64,000 bases of DNA, taken from the NCBI GenBank assembly GCA_947623455.1, contig OX392527.1, positions 47,226,401-47,290,400 on the forward strand, given 5' to 3'. The notes under the pieces were generated by a model. That model worked only from the letters and a program-made list of their open reading frames with translations. It was not told the DNA's origin and ran no database searches. Within the stretch, counting starts at the first letter, position 1, and the number at the start of each line of letters is the position of its first letter. The position numbers and the translations under genes were made by a program. Below, piece by piece: positions 11,328-23,975 of this stretch. The stretch is from Mimachlamys varia. Taxonomy: Eukaryota; Mollusca; Bivalvia; Pectinida; Pectinidae.

Positions 11328-12929
11328 GTGAGTGATTTGATATTTAATAACCAGTGATCTGGTTGCTTTTAAAATTTTATAGGGTAAACTGTTTTGCCAT
11401 TGCATAGTTGTTTCTGTTTCAGTGTTTGGCGGAATTTTGGGTCTTATTTCATTGACTGAGGTTGAATAGGCCTTGGCCTAGTGGTCACTGAACCGTTTAC
11501 AGAATAATATGGGTCACATTCCCATTTTACACACAAAAGCTATTTACATGAATTAAAATGTGTTGTAAATAGTGATGTTATCCCTTTCCTAATAGATATT
11601 TTTATTATAAGCAAGAAAAATTGTCGAAAGTGAACAGAGTTCAGTCCCGTGAAAGCATGTACTGCCAAATGATATCAGAAATCCTTCAAAACAATGATTT
11701 GTAAGGCGTTATATAAGAAATTAATTCAACAGAATGTTAAAACTACCTACTGTATATTTGCTTATTTTCATCGATGGTATCATTTAAGCAGTTTTTGAAG
11801 TTGGTAGCAAGCTTTTAAAATGCAGTTGCACTTCAAAGCAAAAGGGTGAGACCGACACCTGTGGATCTTGAGCAAGTCTACTGTAGGACAGGGAAAAGGG
11901 GTCACCAACTTATCATCGTTAATTTTCCTCCCGAGCCATGCAGTGAAATGTCAATGGGATACTCTAACACATATTCATTTTACAAAATATTTACATTCAT
12001 GGGTTTTGAATTTTCACCCAAATATTTTGTCCCTGACATAAAGTTTTTTTATTTAATGTTGAAAAATGGCTGTTTAAATCATAAGCTAAGGTCTAAAGAA
12101 AAATCATTTTGTATTTTTTGTTCCAATCTTGTTTTACAATTTTGTTGTTGTCTGTTTCTATGTTTTGTATCAAGACTTGCATAATTTACAATCACCAATT
12201 CGCCTTATGGCAACACTTTTTCAGGTTTGGCAACAACAAATTCAGTTTGGTGATATTTCATGGTGACCACAATTTTTGCCTCTTCTAAAATTATTAAAAT
12301 TGGTAATATGTGGTCAGGACTTCTTATTTGGGGAAAAACACTAGATGTGTACAGGTAACAAAATTTATAAGGTTTACCAGGGGACATTTAGCATTACCCC
12401 GGTCAGATGCATTGGTCTGCTCTCAGACAATAGGCCAGAATTCATAGAGGAATCGCCATATGGTTCAGCAGAAACTGTTGACACTTCTTGACGCCATAGT
12501 TGATACAATGCGGTTATTATATTAAAATTAGCTCTCACTCTTTGATTACAAACAATGGGCCTAACTGGGAGCTTGAGGAAATTTCTACTGAAATTATTGG
12601 CAGTTACAATCATGTGACCATGTAATGATGTTGCCCTACTACACCGTAGAAATATGGACGGATTTAACCAGAAACGTTTTAAAAATAAAAATGTTTATAA
12701 TATTTTAGAAGTGTAGCCAATCAATACATTCTATTGAGTTTTGGAATTCAATAAATGAATCCCAACAAATTCTCTGAATTTTTGACAGTCCTTTGTCATT
12801 CCACACACATACCACCGATACTATGTACCCCTGGGCAATGAAAATTACTCATGTGGGATATCTGCTGGATTTTAAAGAATGACCTAAATTTCTGTAATTT
12901 CATGTGAATGTTTGATATTTGAAATTGGA

Positions 12930-13230
12930 CAAAAATAGTGATAAAGATTATGATATAGAGTTGTCGCTTGAACCACGACTCTTGGCTCTTGAGATGAAAG
13001 TATTTCCCTACAGCTGACACTATTTCCCCCTTTTTTGAATCTCCAACCCCGTCCCAGGTTCTTTGACTCCCTGTCAAGGATTTTCATACCTTGACACGAG
13101 AGAGTGTCAATCGCACCAGTTTGTAATAGGATGAGAAATAGTGATAAAGATAGTGCTGTTGCTAGGGCTTGAACCATGGAACCTTGGCCCTGCAGTCTGA
13201 TGCACTACTCACTGCTGAATTAAAGGGAAA
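12930..13230 (-). mobile_element. Two degenerate tRNA-SINE heads in tandem
   Basis: Read on the - strand, GTGGTTCAAGCGAC (about 12970) and ATGGTTCAAGCCC (about 13170) are box B-like. Each is followed in the + direction by a similar ttggc... stretch, and both are preceded by atagtgataaagat. This suggests one SINE duplicated locally. Too decayed to be tRNA genes. Confidence 0.5.
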
Positions 13231-14376
13231 TTCCTTCACTGGCAACAGCTTACGCTTTTAAGGCAACCAAATCAATGCAGTGCCAGTGACACTGTATTTA
13301 TGAAAATAGGTTGAATAACAAATGATTTTCTTCACTAGAAACATGAAATTTTGTGATTGTATAATATTTAGTCGTAGATTTTTGGAGAACTAGCTTTTGA
13401 CCATATAATACATATTCTTGAACTTTAGACATGATTTCATAGTCATTTCAGACATCTGTCAGTGTTATGGTATTAAAACCAACCAATTGTGCCCTGTGTA
13501 CATTCATACAGAAATCCCATGCCTTGCAGCCATCTGGGCCTTTTTGAAGTCCTGTTCATAGGTGTTGAGATCTACAGATATTGTGTATAGTATTGTATTG
13601 AGAAAGTCCTGAATGAAATTCTATACACAGTATCTCTTGATCTTAACACCTGGCTTTGAAGTGGATTTGTTAAGGGTAGTTTATGGCATTTTAATATAAT
13701 ACTAACTAATAGCCGCATATTACAAATATTTATGCTACATCATCATTGCTTTCAACTGCATGGTCTCTATATTTTTCAAAGTCTGTTAACACCTAGCCCA
13801 GGATTATGGAAGAGTTTGTCAGACAATGTTTGAAAAATTGCAAAAATCTTCACTCTTCTGTGTATGAAGACTGGAACAATTATGGTTCTTCAATGTCAAT
13901 TACAAAACTAAAGGAATGTGGCTGATTCAGGGTTTTGCCAGACATTCATATGACCTGGTACACAAATTCACATGAAAATGCAAAATTTAACACTTTAATA
14001 TACATGTGCATTATTTGATATGGGTGTTTTGGTCTTTAAGATGAGGCTTTGTAAATATAAATGAAAGTTCAAATTTTCCTGAATTTAACGAAAACACCAA
14101 ATGTTTTTTTTTCTCCAGATTTGCAAAAACATGTCAACCATATTTTCCAATTTAAGGCTAGGGTCCCATTCCAAAAATTCCCAGGAAATCCATGTTATTG
14201 GAGATAACAATTACCTCTTTAAATACTGAGTGATCACTAAATTGGTGGCAGAGTTACATTAAACTGTACAACTTTTGTATTCAACTCCAAAATCAAGATT
14301 ACTGTATTATATAATGAACCAAAAAAGAAACACAGGGTAAAGTTTCTGAAAAAAATATGAAAAAAAAATATAAAAG

Positions 14377-14773
14377 TTAAAGGCCCAATATACGTAACTT
14401 CAGGGAAATTTTCGTGATCCTGAAAAACTCTGAAAAAAAAACAGTTGATAACCATGCAAAAATAAGCCTAAAACCAAGTAAACGTGAGCGGTAACTTACA
14501 AGAAACTATTGATAAAAAAATCTAAAGAATTGAAAAAATATTCAGGTGGGGCCCACTTCAACAACAAACCGAAGGTGGAAGACGGTTGGAAATGGACGCG
14601 TGTTTACAAATACCAAGTTTCAACTGCTGCTGTACCGGTAACTGTGAAAGAATTCATCTTGAACATTGCTGATATCAGTTAATCTTAATTAAATCTATAA
14701 ATTAATATAATAAGTTATTTGGCTTGATTTTCGCTTCAAATTTTGTCGAAAGTTAGGTATATTGGGCCTTTAA
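14377..14773 (-). mobile_element. MITE copy B (TTAA-flanked), full length
   Basis: 397 bp between TTAA sites, with termini AGGCCCAATATACGTAACTT and AAGTTAGGTATATTGGGCCT. Orientation is opposite to copies A and D, judged by the tttcgcttcaaattttg block near its right end. It lies in the presumed intron 1 of gene 1. Confidence 0.88.
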
Positions 14774-16619
14774 TTGTACAGTAATTAGATGGTAAATTAA
14801 ATAATAACATTGCCAACTTTAACACAAGTTTCCCCTAGGCCTTTACAAGGCTGATATTAAATTACATATATCATGAATTGTTATACAAAAATGATACACC
14901 AAGTTCATGATCAGCAAAGACACTGTGATGGCCCCACTGTTTCTTATATATACATGTATTTTCTAAACAATGTCCCATTACCTCAAACTTCAAGGTATGT
15001 TTCAATGTGTAGATGATTTCAGAATTTGTTGACTTTGTTGTGCCATTGAACTCATAGATCAATATATTTTTAGATTGCTTGATGAGGTGTTTTCTTTGTG
15101 AGGAAAAGGGAGAGAGACAAATAATGGTGGGGGGTGGGGGAGGGGAAGGAGTCAGTCCATTTAATTGTGTGATAAGAGAATGAGTATCAGAGCTGTCTAG
15201 CTGTGTAGATCAAATAGGATCTGATATTTGTTTATTTGCTGTAAGATAAGAATGGGATTACATATATGGCAGCAATTAGTAGTGACACTATAAGCGTAAA
15301 CCAGACTGTGTATGTGAAAATGGTAGTCAGAATATATACAATTTGTTAGGCGATTCTTATAACATTAGCAATCAAAAATACTAAGCAAACATTGTTTCTT
15401 GTCGATTTTTGTTTACATGGGTTATTTACAAGGGATATTAGACTTGATTTTTGTTTACATGGGTTATTTATAAGGGATATTATACTATGTCAATGAAATA
15501 TGCATATTAATGAAAAATCAACTTTCAATCCTTTAAATCAAGAACAAATTTAAGTGGTATCCGCATACTCTCAGTTTTTGTGTTGCCAGAAAAATAGATC
15601 GGTTTACTTTGTGGTATCATTGAAGAATCAATTATTTTAGTGTGCTAACTCAAACTCAGACTTTATTACTTCAGATCTGAAGGTCAAAGATCAAGGTCAC
15701 TGTTATGCAAAATAGAATTGACATTAGAGTAGCTTACCACAAAATCAAAAGTACCACAGTATTTAAGCAAATAAAGCGGTTCGTAACCCATATACTGGTC
15801 ACCTTGATTGAATGAGGTTGTTTTTGTTCTGAAGCCATTGAATCAACAAGAGCCCTGTCATAAGTTTCTCGTTGTGTTATCCTTTACTATTGTTTGAGTG
15901 AAGCTTTGTCTGTCCGAGTTGATCTGCAAACTTAACTTATAGGAAATTATAATTAAACCATATTGAAATTCCAAATTTATCTATGTAACAAATAGTTTAT
16001 TGATAAGTTAATGTAAGTCCCCAAAAAATGGTACAGGACTAATGTATCTGGGTATGTACCGATAAAACCACCCAGCCCTAATTGACATTCCAACAAAGGT
16101 TTCCGTGTGATAACTTTACTTGAGTTTCTTCTGGCTGCAATTATCAAACTCTAAATTCATATGTGGGCTTCATCACTTAAAATTCTGGTAAGGGGTTCTA
16201 CCTACCTGGCATCGGTCTGATGTAGACGTTTCTGTCTCTGGACCAAGTATTCGGAACAAAGAAGTTTTGTTAGTTCTATAAATAGAACTTATGATTATAT
16301 TAAACAAAGTTCCAATTGTGCTTTATGCTTTTCGTTCATTAACAAATTCCATTGAAAAGTGTATCTGTGTCATTATCATCTTCCTACTGTAGGCTCAGGC
16401 AACACTTTCCCAATTTATCTGAAAATCCTGTTAAATTTTTTCCAATTCAATGTAAGGCACAGGTTGCTGTAAAAGCATGAAAATTTGTTAACACAGATAC
16501 ATATATATATTTACATTATTAACATAGTAGAATAATAGACAATTGCATTTATGTCATAATGAACACTCTATGACCACAGATAAGTTATAACATTATAAAC
16601 ATTCACACAAGAGAAAAAA

Positions 16620-16690
16620 AATGTACTGCCAGTGCCATACCAGGTTTTGAACCTAGGATCCTTGCTAGAAAGATGCTGTATCAATATATA
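16620..16690 (-). mobile_element. tRNA-SINE head fragment
   Basis: On the - strand, CTAGGTTCAAAACCTGG is box B-like, with an upstream agtgaca-free but tRNA-like arm. The body and tail are not recognisable. Confidence 0.4.
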
Positions 16691-18870
16691 ATCAAATATA
16701 ACTCTTCAAGTTCAAATACTTACATCATCAGAATCCAACTACTTATAACTTGTTTAAATGTCTCTTTGTTGTGATCATGATCACAACTGATGACTGGGTA
16801 ATGATACACCATTTTTGTAGCAATAATTGACATAAAATTTGAAGATTCACAAAAATGTAATATTATAGGATGATTTAAATTCTTCAAATATATATATAGT
16901 TGAATAATTTTTGACAAATGATTGAGTGATTAATTTAAATAACACTTTCCTTAAGTATATATCCTGTTCATACTTTCGCGTATAGTAAATATACATACTG
17001 ATCATGATATTCATTAGTGGCCATGGTGGGCCTGCAGTTCTGCTTGGATCAACAAATATTACATTTTCTGTATATCATGGTGCCTGCACTCAAATATATC
17101 TATTTCATTTCCAACTGTCCAACTATATCCTGGCGTATAGTGATCATTACATACTATTACAGAAAATGTTTCAAAAAGTAAAAATACAGTTGTAGCATCA
17201 CTCTCATAGCGGTGTTGGCAATTGAACTCAACTGTCAAGCATGAGTTTATAACTTACTAAATTAATTAAAGGTCTCCTCAAACTTTGTGCTGGAATGGTC
17301 TATTGAATGCATGGGTGAACTCTGAAAGTACATGTACACCGTACCAGCACCCATAATCATAATCAAATGATACATGCACATGTCATATTGATCGTTCCTG
17401 AGTTATTATATATATATATATAGTAACTGTTCCGATATATGTAACATGTCTTTGCAGGCCTCACTTTCAATTCTCCCTAGTGTTAACTTCAGAAATTAAT
17501 AATGTAATATAAAGATCAGATTTATTTTCAATGTTATTGGCTAACAGGCAAATGAAAGGTGGAGTTAAATTATTATAAGCATGTTTTCTTTGCCTAAAGG
17601 CAAGCTGAAGTAATTACACTGCATGTTTTTATAACACTGCTGTGTTAATTGCTGTATTTAATCCTTTAACAACCGCCCTCTTTGTCTTCTTGAGGGTGTT
17701 TATACAGCTAGGCGACATAATAGCCTATAATTGACAGTAACCTGTAAATATCTCACCTGTCAACATAATTAACACATGTCGGCCCAATTAAAACCTGATT
17801 TAGTTAGTTCTCACTCATGTAAGTGTCTAGCCTGAGCCTCTTCCAATTGATTAGAAAGTCTGTCATTGAGTTATAATTTATTTAACACTAAATACCTATA
17901 CATCACACTAGTCTACACACCCAGGGACAGCACAAGCACAGAGTGGTGGAGAACGCAATGACATATCAGCCAAGTAACGCATGTTCATCATGATTATTAA
18001 GCATTTATTTACAGAAAGTGGTTTGTTACCAAATTCATTGTCATCACTATTAAATTGCATGTGAATTTATAGTTTGTTTAATTTCACGTTTTCTTCTGAC
18101 AAATAGGACATGATATTTACACAGGGACGTATATATGTGAGACTTGCGTATACATACATGCATGTACATCCTTGTATTAACATGATAAAGCAAATTCCAC
18201 TTTATCATATTTTCCATAAACTGCTATTTTTAAATTTTAGGTATTTTCCTGAAACAGTGTCACACATCACATTGCAAACTACCTTTAACTTTGTAAATCT
18301 GTTTTATAAGCAGAGAAAATACTCCTTTTTAACCAAATTTGATATTCTACTTAATTAATTGCCAAAAAAAACACTCCAATGCTAAATATACTGTACGTTG
18401 TCCCATAAAAATCAAAACCATCATGTTGTCTTGGGCAATGTTGTAAACTTTTTCTTGGAAATGAAAAATTAAAAGCTTTAAAACAACCAATAAATATCTG
18501 TGAAAATGTTAAGATTTTCAGATCAAATACTACTATAATTTTGAGATATAGTACAAACTCGTAGATAATGTGCAAGTGCTTTTCAAACTTGATTTTCAAA
18601 AGGTAGATTATTCTAACAAACGGCATATAAGATCTATAATCATTTAGAGAAGCTGAAATACCAACTATGGTACAGGAAATTGTAAGCAATGACAAATAGA
18701 GTTGATTACACGTCACTTTCTTCCAATATGCTGTATTGTGCATACATGTGTATTTGACATTGATGAATTGATATGAAAATTATTATTCCAGTTTCCATAT
18801 TATTCATTAATTTATGATACTTTGTTAAATATTTCAAAGATTATTATTTTTTTTGTTAATTACAGATTTC

Positions 18871-21800
18871 ATGCGCGGTATGAACCAATTTCCTCCAGGC
18901 AATGACACATATAATCAGAGGTATCAGGGTCACCTTTCGTACAACAACAGAGAAAAAGAGCCACTGGATGTACAGAATCGCTTCTCAAAATGGAACAGAT
19001 TTGAGTACAATAACAACAGAGAATTTCAGAGAAGTGACTCGAGACAGACTTGTGACTTACGGCAGCAACGTGACACAGATTTTCGTAGTCAGCGCTGGAA
19101 TGAGGTCAACAGAGATGAAAAGTTGGGTGCGCGTAGGTCAGAATTTGAACTGAATGAATCTAGAGCTTATAACAAGTATAAGCCATTTCGAGGAAGAGGT
19201 CAATCACGAGGTCGATATCGTGGTGGCGATAGAGATCAGGAGGATAGAGGTTGTAGTTGGAACAAAAGAGGAGGGTCGTTTCACAAGATGCAAGCAAAAC
19301 GTCCGTCTGACATTGAAATTGAGCGACATGAAAAAAAGCGTCGCTTGATGGAAGGATGCAGTTTTCAAGATGGAAGGAATAGAAACGTTGACGAGAAACT
19401 TCCATCCAATGACTCGGTTATCTCTGAAATCGTCAATTTGTTGGAAAAGCGGGAACGGTCGCATGAAGGCAAACATCGTTCCTCCTCGCGAGAAAGCTGT
19501 GGAGACTCCAGACGTAGTTCATCAAGGGAAGGATCACAAAGTCGTTCGTCAAAAGACAGAAAGATTGTCAAATCAAGCAAATCGGATTCTGACAAAAGTC
19601 ATTCAAACCATTCCTCAAAAGACGCCAGAAAAAGACACGATTCTAGTGCTCGGTCGTCAACAGAAAGACAAATTCCTGCAAGCGACGCATCAAAATCCAC
19701 AGATAAGACTGTGAATACAAAATTGATTTCTGCAAATGAACTGCCAAAACAAAAAGTGGATGAAGAAAAGAAAAAAGAAAAGGTACTTAGTGAAAATATT
19801 ACAATTCCTGCTAATCCAACTACTTCAACTTGTGTTTTGAAATCAGTTTCTGTGGACAAAGTTTCTATTTCTAATACTAAATCATTTTCCAAAGGACCTC
19901 AGGATAAATCTCATTTGAAGTCGGCATCTAAACATAGTAACGTTGTTCACATCAAACCTAAACTATCACTGAAAAAACTTGACAGTGAGAGCAGTAGTGT
20001 TTCATCAGTGAATAAATTGACTGACACAGCTCTCAAATGTACATCTTCCTCTAGTGCGTCATCTTCAATTTCGGAACCACCTAAAAAACATCTTCCAAAA
20101 ATTCAAAACAATACGGGAGGTTCAAAGAATGTGACTATAAATGAAACCAAAAAATTGTCAACGAAACATCATAGACATTCATTAGCAAGTGTTCCTCTTC
20201 AACCTTCAAAAACATCAATAAGTTCGGGGAGTAGTGTAGAAGGAAATCAACTTAAGAAAAAGAAACATCGGCATTCATCAGGCCATGTATCAGAGTCTTC
20301 TCCAAAGAAGACCATGATAGTCACTTCACAAACTGTGTCAGTGGTGACAAATAATGAAATGAACCTTGATGCATCAACAAACATTTTACTATCTGAAAGA
20401 GATGAATCGTTACCACACTTGGTTCACAGAAAAAGGCATAGCCGAATATCCGACTCAAAATCACCCCCTCAGAATAATGTCACAGAGAAAACTGTTGGAG
20501 CGAGTGGTTTGTTTCAAGTTAACGAGAAAGGAATTGAAGGGAAAGAGGATGTTAAAAAGGCGTCAACGACTAGTGACGCGGGAATTCATCGACATAAAAC
20601 AACCGATGGGAAGGAAAATATAGTTTCAAGTATTGTCAGTAAAACCCATTCGAAATCTAAGGATCATGACAAGCACAGATCAAAAGTAAAGTCTCTAAGC
20701 AAAAAGTCGGTTTCTGCTTCAAAGGAACACGAGAAACATGGTTCATCAACCAAAACTGCAGATAAGGAAAAGGTGCTAGATGCTGCAAAAAAGAGCTCAA
20801 ATCTCGAAAAACATAGCAAGTCTATTGAACTCCTGGGGGAAAAGAAATCTAAATTAACAGGATCTCACAAGAAGGAAGGAAATGGGAAAGATTTTTCTAC
20901 AAACAAATCTCATAAAAATCCTGGTGATTTAAGTATGGAACCCATTGTGTGTGTTAAGAAACTACCAAACAAAACAACACAGAAAGTTCCTTCAGAGGCA
21001 AAGAGAGAAAAAACTAAAACTGTTGAAAGCATTGCAATTGAAAAAGAAGAAGTGGGAAGTTCAGCACCTATCACTCCTTGTGTTGATACTAAGGAGTCTG
21101 TGTCGAGTCGTGAAAGAATGAGCCTGTTTGATCTATTCAAAGACAGTTCAGAGGAGCAAACACAACGCAAGCCTTCTAAGCTTTCCCTTAAAAGAACTCC
21201 AGATAAACTTCGTAAAGGAAAACCTACATCGTCAACGAAACCAACTACGGAGCAAACAAAATCACATAAAAACAAGAGAAAAATTGAAGAAAAACCGAAT
21301 GAAAACTTTGTTAAGAAAGCTAAATTACCTCATGATGAGGAAGAGGTTTCATCAACTGAATTGGGAAGTGTGTGTTCGGAAGTCGTTCTGAACGTAAGTG
21401 AATCTTCTGTTGGATCTGACAAGACAAATACAATTTGTGATAAAATTGATTCAGAAAAGTTTGTGCCAACCTCTGTTTCTGCGATGGAAACAGACATCTC
21501 ATCATCTGGAGTGTCGGATAAAGAAATGCACAACGAAAGTGATCGATCGGTCAGTTCATCTGGGCGACACATGGATGAATCAGGCTCAGGATGTACCTCG
21601 TTTTCTTTGTCTTCTTGTATGTCTTCTCCGTCTTTCAATAAAAGTGATGCTATGCTCAGTGACAACTGCAGTGAAATGGAAACAACTTGCAACACATCAG
21701 AGTTACTAGGTGGACATTCGAACGGTGATGTTGGACAGTCAATCAAAGCGAAGAATTCTGAGTGTGATTCCAACAAAGGAATGTCTTCTTTAGATTTGTA

Positions 21801-23975
21801 TGACAGCTGTAGATCACTTAGTGTTCCTGATACAAATGCAAGTGAAAGTGATGATGACGACGATGATGAAGGCGGCAGACTTGTCATTGACTTCAACCCT
21901 TCTGTTACTTCACAAGTTGATACAGAAACTAATAAGAATTTGACACGAAAAGAAAGAGAAACTCTTGAGGTGAGAGGTGACTCTCCTGTTACAAGAGAGC
22001 TGGAAACATCTGAATGTTCCCGTCCAGTGGAGGATATAGAAATTCCGTTAGAAATGAGGGAATCATGTCTGGATAGAACCAATCAAATGGACGAGACATT
22101 ACCGTACAACCTGGATGATGAACAGAACAGCTCTGTAGACCAACATCAAAGTGCTGCATTTCTCCAATCGGAAACATCCACACCACTGCCTCGGAACTCA
22201 AGTGGAAAGATCCCTCCAATGGACGATACGGTACCATGCAGCTCCATAACCATGGAGGACAGCTCAGTACACTTGCACCAAACAAATATTTTACATAATG
22301 CAGATTCAAGTCAGCAAGACCAGCCTCTTGCATCAAGTGGAAACTCTACAGAGATCAAAGGGAATTTTCCCTACTCCCAGGATGGTAAAAACGAAAGCTC
22401 CGAGGATACTGATTCTATAATCCGGTCGAGTTGCCCTCCACAAGATCTCCATCATGTGTCACTTGAGCAAACCACTCAATTGAACGCGACGGTACCAAGC
22501 AGCCTTGATACTACAGAAAAAAGTTCTGTAAACCATATTCAATCTGATACTTTGCCCAAATCTGATACAACTGCACAAAGTGTGCCTGTGAAAGATGATC
22601 CTATAGACACAAAGGAAAGCCAACAAATGAACAATGACAACCTCACCTTTAAGTTCCCAAAATCAAATGAACAGAAGCATTCAGATGAGAACATGACACC
22701 AAGTGATGACTTAACATCAAGCCAAGATGACATGATGGATGTTTCTGATTTTGATGACAAAGGTGACATTCGGCTGATTATGTACAATGGAGGAGATATT
22801 GAGAGTCCGTGGACGCCGATGCCAGCCACGCCTTACGTATGTTACTCCCAGGACGACGATGACCAGGACGATGAAAGTCTTCCAGAAGAGGAAACGGTTA
22901 GTTCTGGCTTTAGTGTGGAAAAGGAGATAACTCAAAATCAAGAAAAGACATTAAATTTGGATCAAGAAAACGATAAAAGACAAGATCAAGAGAGTGACAA
23001 TACTTCAGTTGTTGAACAACTGGAGCAGAAGCCAATTTTACTTGCCACTGTTTCTGACGAGAAGCAGAGTTCTGATTCAATTTCAAATGGTCAGATTCAA
23101 ACAAAAAACATTGTGCACAATAGTTCTTCGTCGAATGAAATTAAGGCAAAGCTGTCAGAGAAAAACACCAGTCCTGAAATATCAGAATTTTCTGTAACCG
23201 TTAAAGTAGAGCCTGTGGAAGATTCGTGTGTTACAGTTGCTACAGAACATACTTTCAAGACTCACACTGATCGTATACGTCAAGCAGGTATGACTCGGTC
23301 TTCATCTGCGGATCAGCTAATGACACAAAACCGTGAACCGTCCAAACCATCCGTTATACGATCTCAATCTGTAGGAGGGGAAAGTAACGCAAGTTTACCA
23401 GAATTACATCATGATCAGAAACCAAGTGTTTCGGTGGATCCTTCACCGTCTGATGTTGCCTTGACAACAGAAGCAACCATAACTACGACCACAACATCGG
23501 CTTTGGAAAATAATACTGTTACAGCTATTGTTGATTCATTCAGTGTAACTGAAATCAGCAGTATATTGAAGTGCGGAACATTGACTACAGAACAGCATGG
23601 ATTTCTGACTCACGTCAGTAAGGGTTTGGACCACCTAAGTTTATTGGGCTGTAGTTCATTACAGATTCCCCTGAAACATGATAAGATCTCTATAGATAAC
23701 AAAAAGATCACCAGCTTTGGAAATTTCTCACTCGTACACCTGAAGGACAAAAGCTTGATACGCTGCATCGAGTGCCAGGAGTGCTCGGATATTCTGTCAC
23801 CACGAGAGTTCATTGTGCATCTGTGCGGAAGTGTGCGACACATGCAGTTTGAAATTGACAAGCTACTGCGCACCACTTTTGAATTCTGTACCAGCCAGTC
23901 CGACAGCTCGATCACCGACAAGTGTGCCAGAGCACTGCTCATCCTGATCTTTAAACTTGAAAGAAGTATATACAG
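18871..23975 (+). CDS. Gene 1 coding exon 2 (residues 1-1702)
   Basis: The acceptor tttttttgttaattacag ends at 18865, followed by 5 nt of leader and the ATG. The donor is tatACAG|GTAATA at 23975/23976, leaving two bases (AG) of a split Arg codon. At 5.1 kb it is an unusually long internal exon. Its antisense and out-of-frame readings, one of 250 codons, are shadows. The SKI-like module sits at its 3' end. Confidence 0.88.

Larger units (their letters stand above)
11328..18865 (+). other. Presumed 7.5-kb intron 1 of gene 1
   Basis: Opens GTGAGT and ends with a long T-rich tract then TACAG at 18865. It contains two degenerate SINEs (12930), MITE copy B (14377), a SINE head (16620), a 42-bp tandem duplicate (tttgtttacatgggttattt...) near 15405-15485 and an (AT)n run at 17407-17422. 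Short open frames inside show no protein-like features. Confidence 0.45.

Noticed and set aside
11846..12184. 112-codon frame in intron 1 as a coding exon of gene 1
   Set aside because: No donor/acceptor pair places it in frame with exon 2 and the translation has no recognisable features.
21330..22082. 250-codon - strand frame
   Set aside because: Antisense shadow of gene 1 exon 2, produced by its Ser/Asp-rich codon use.
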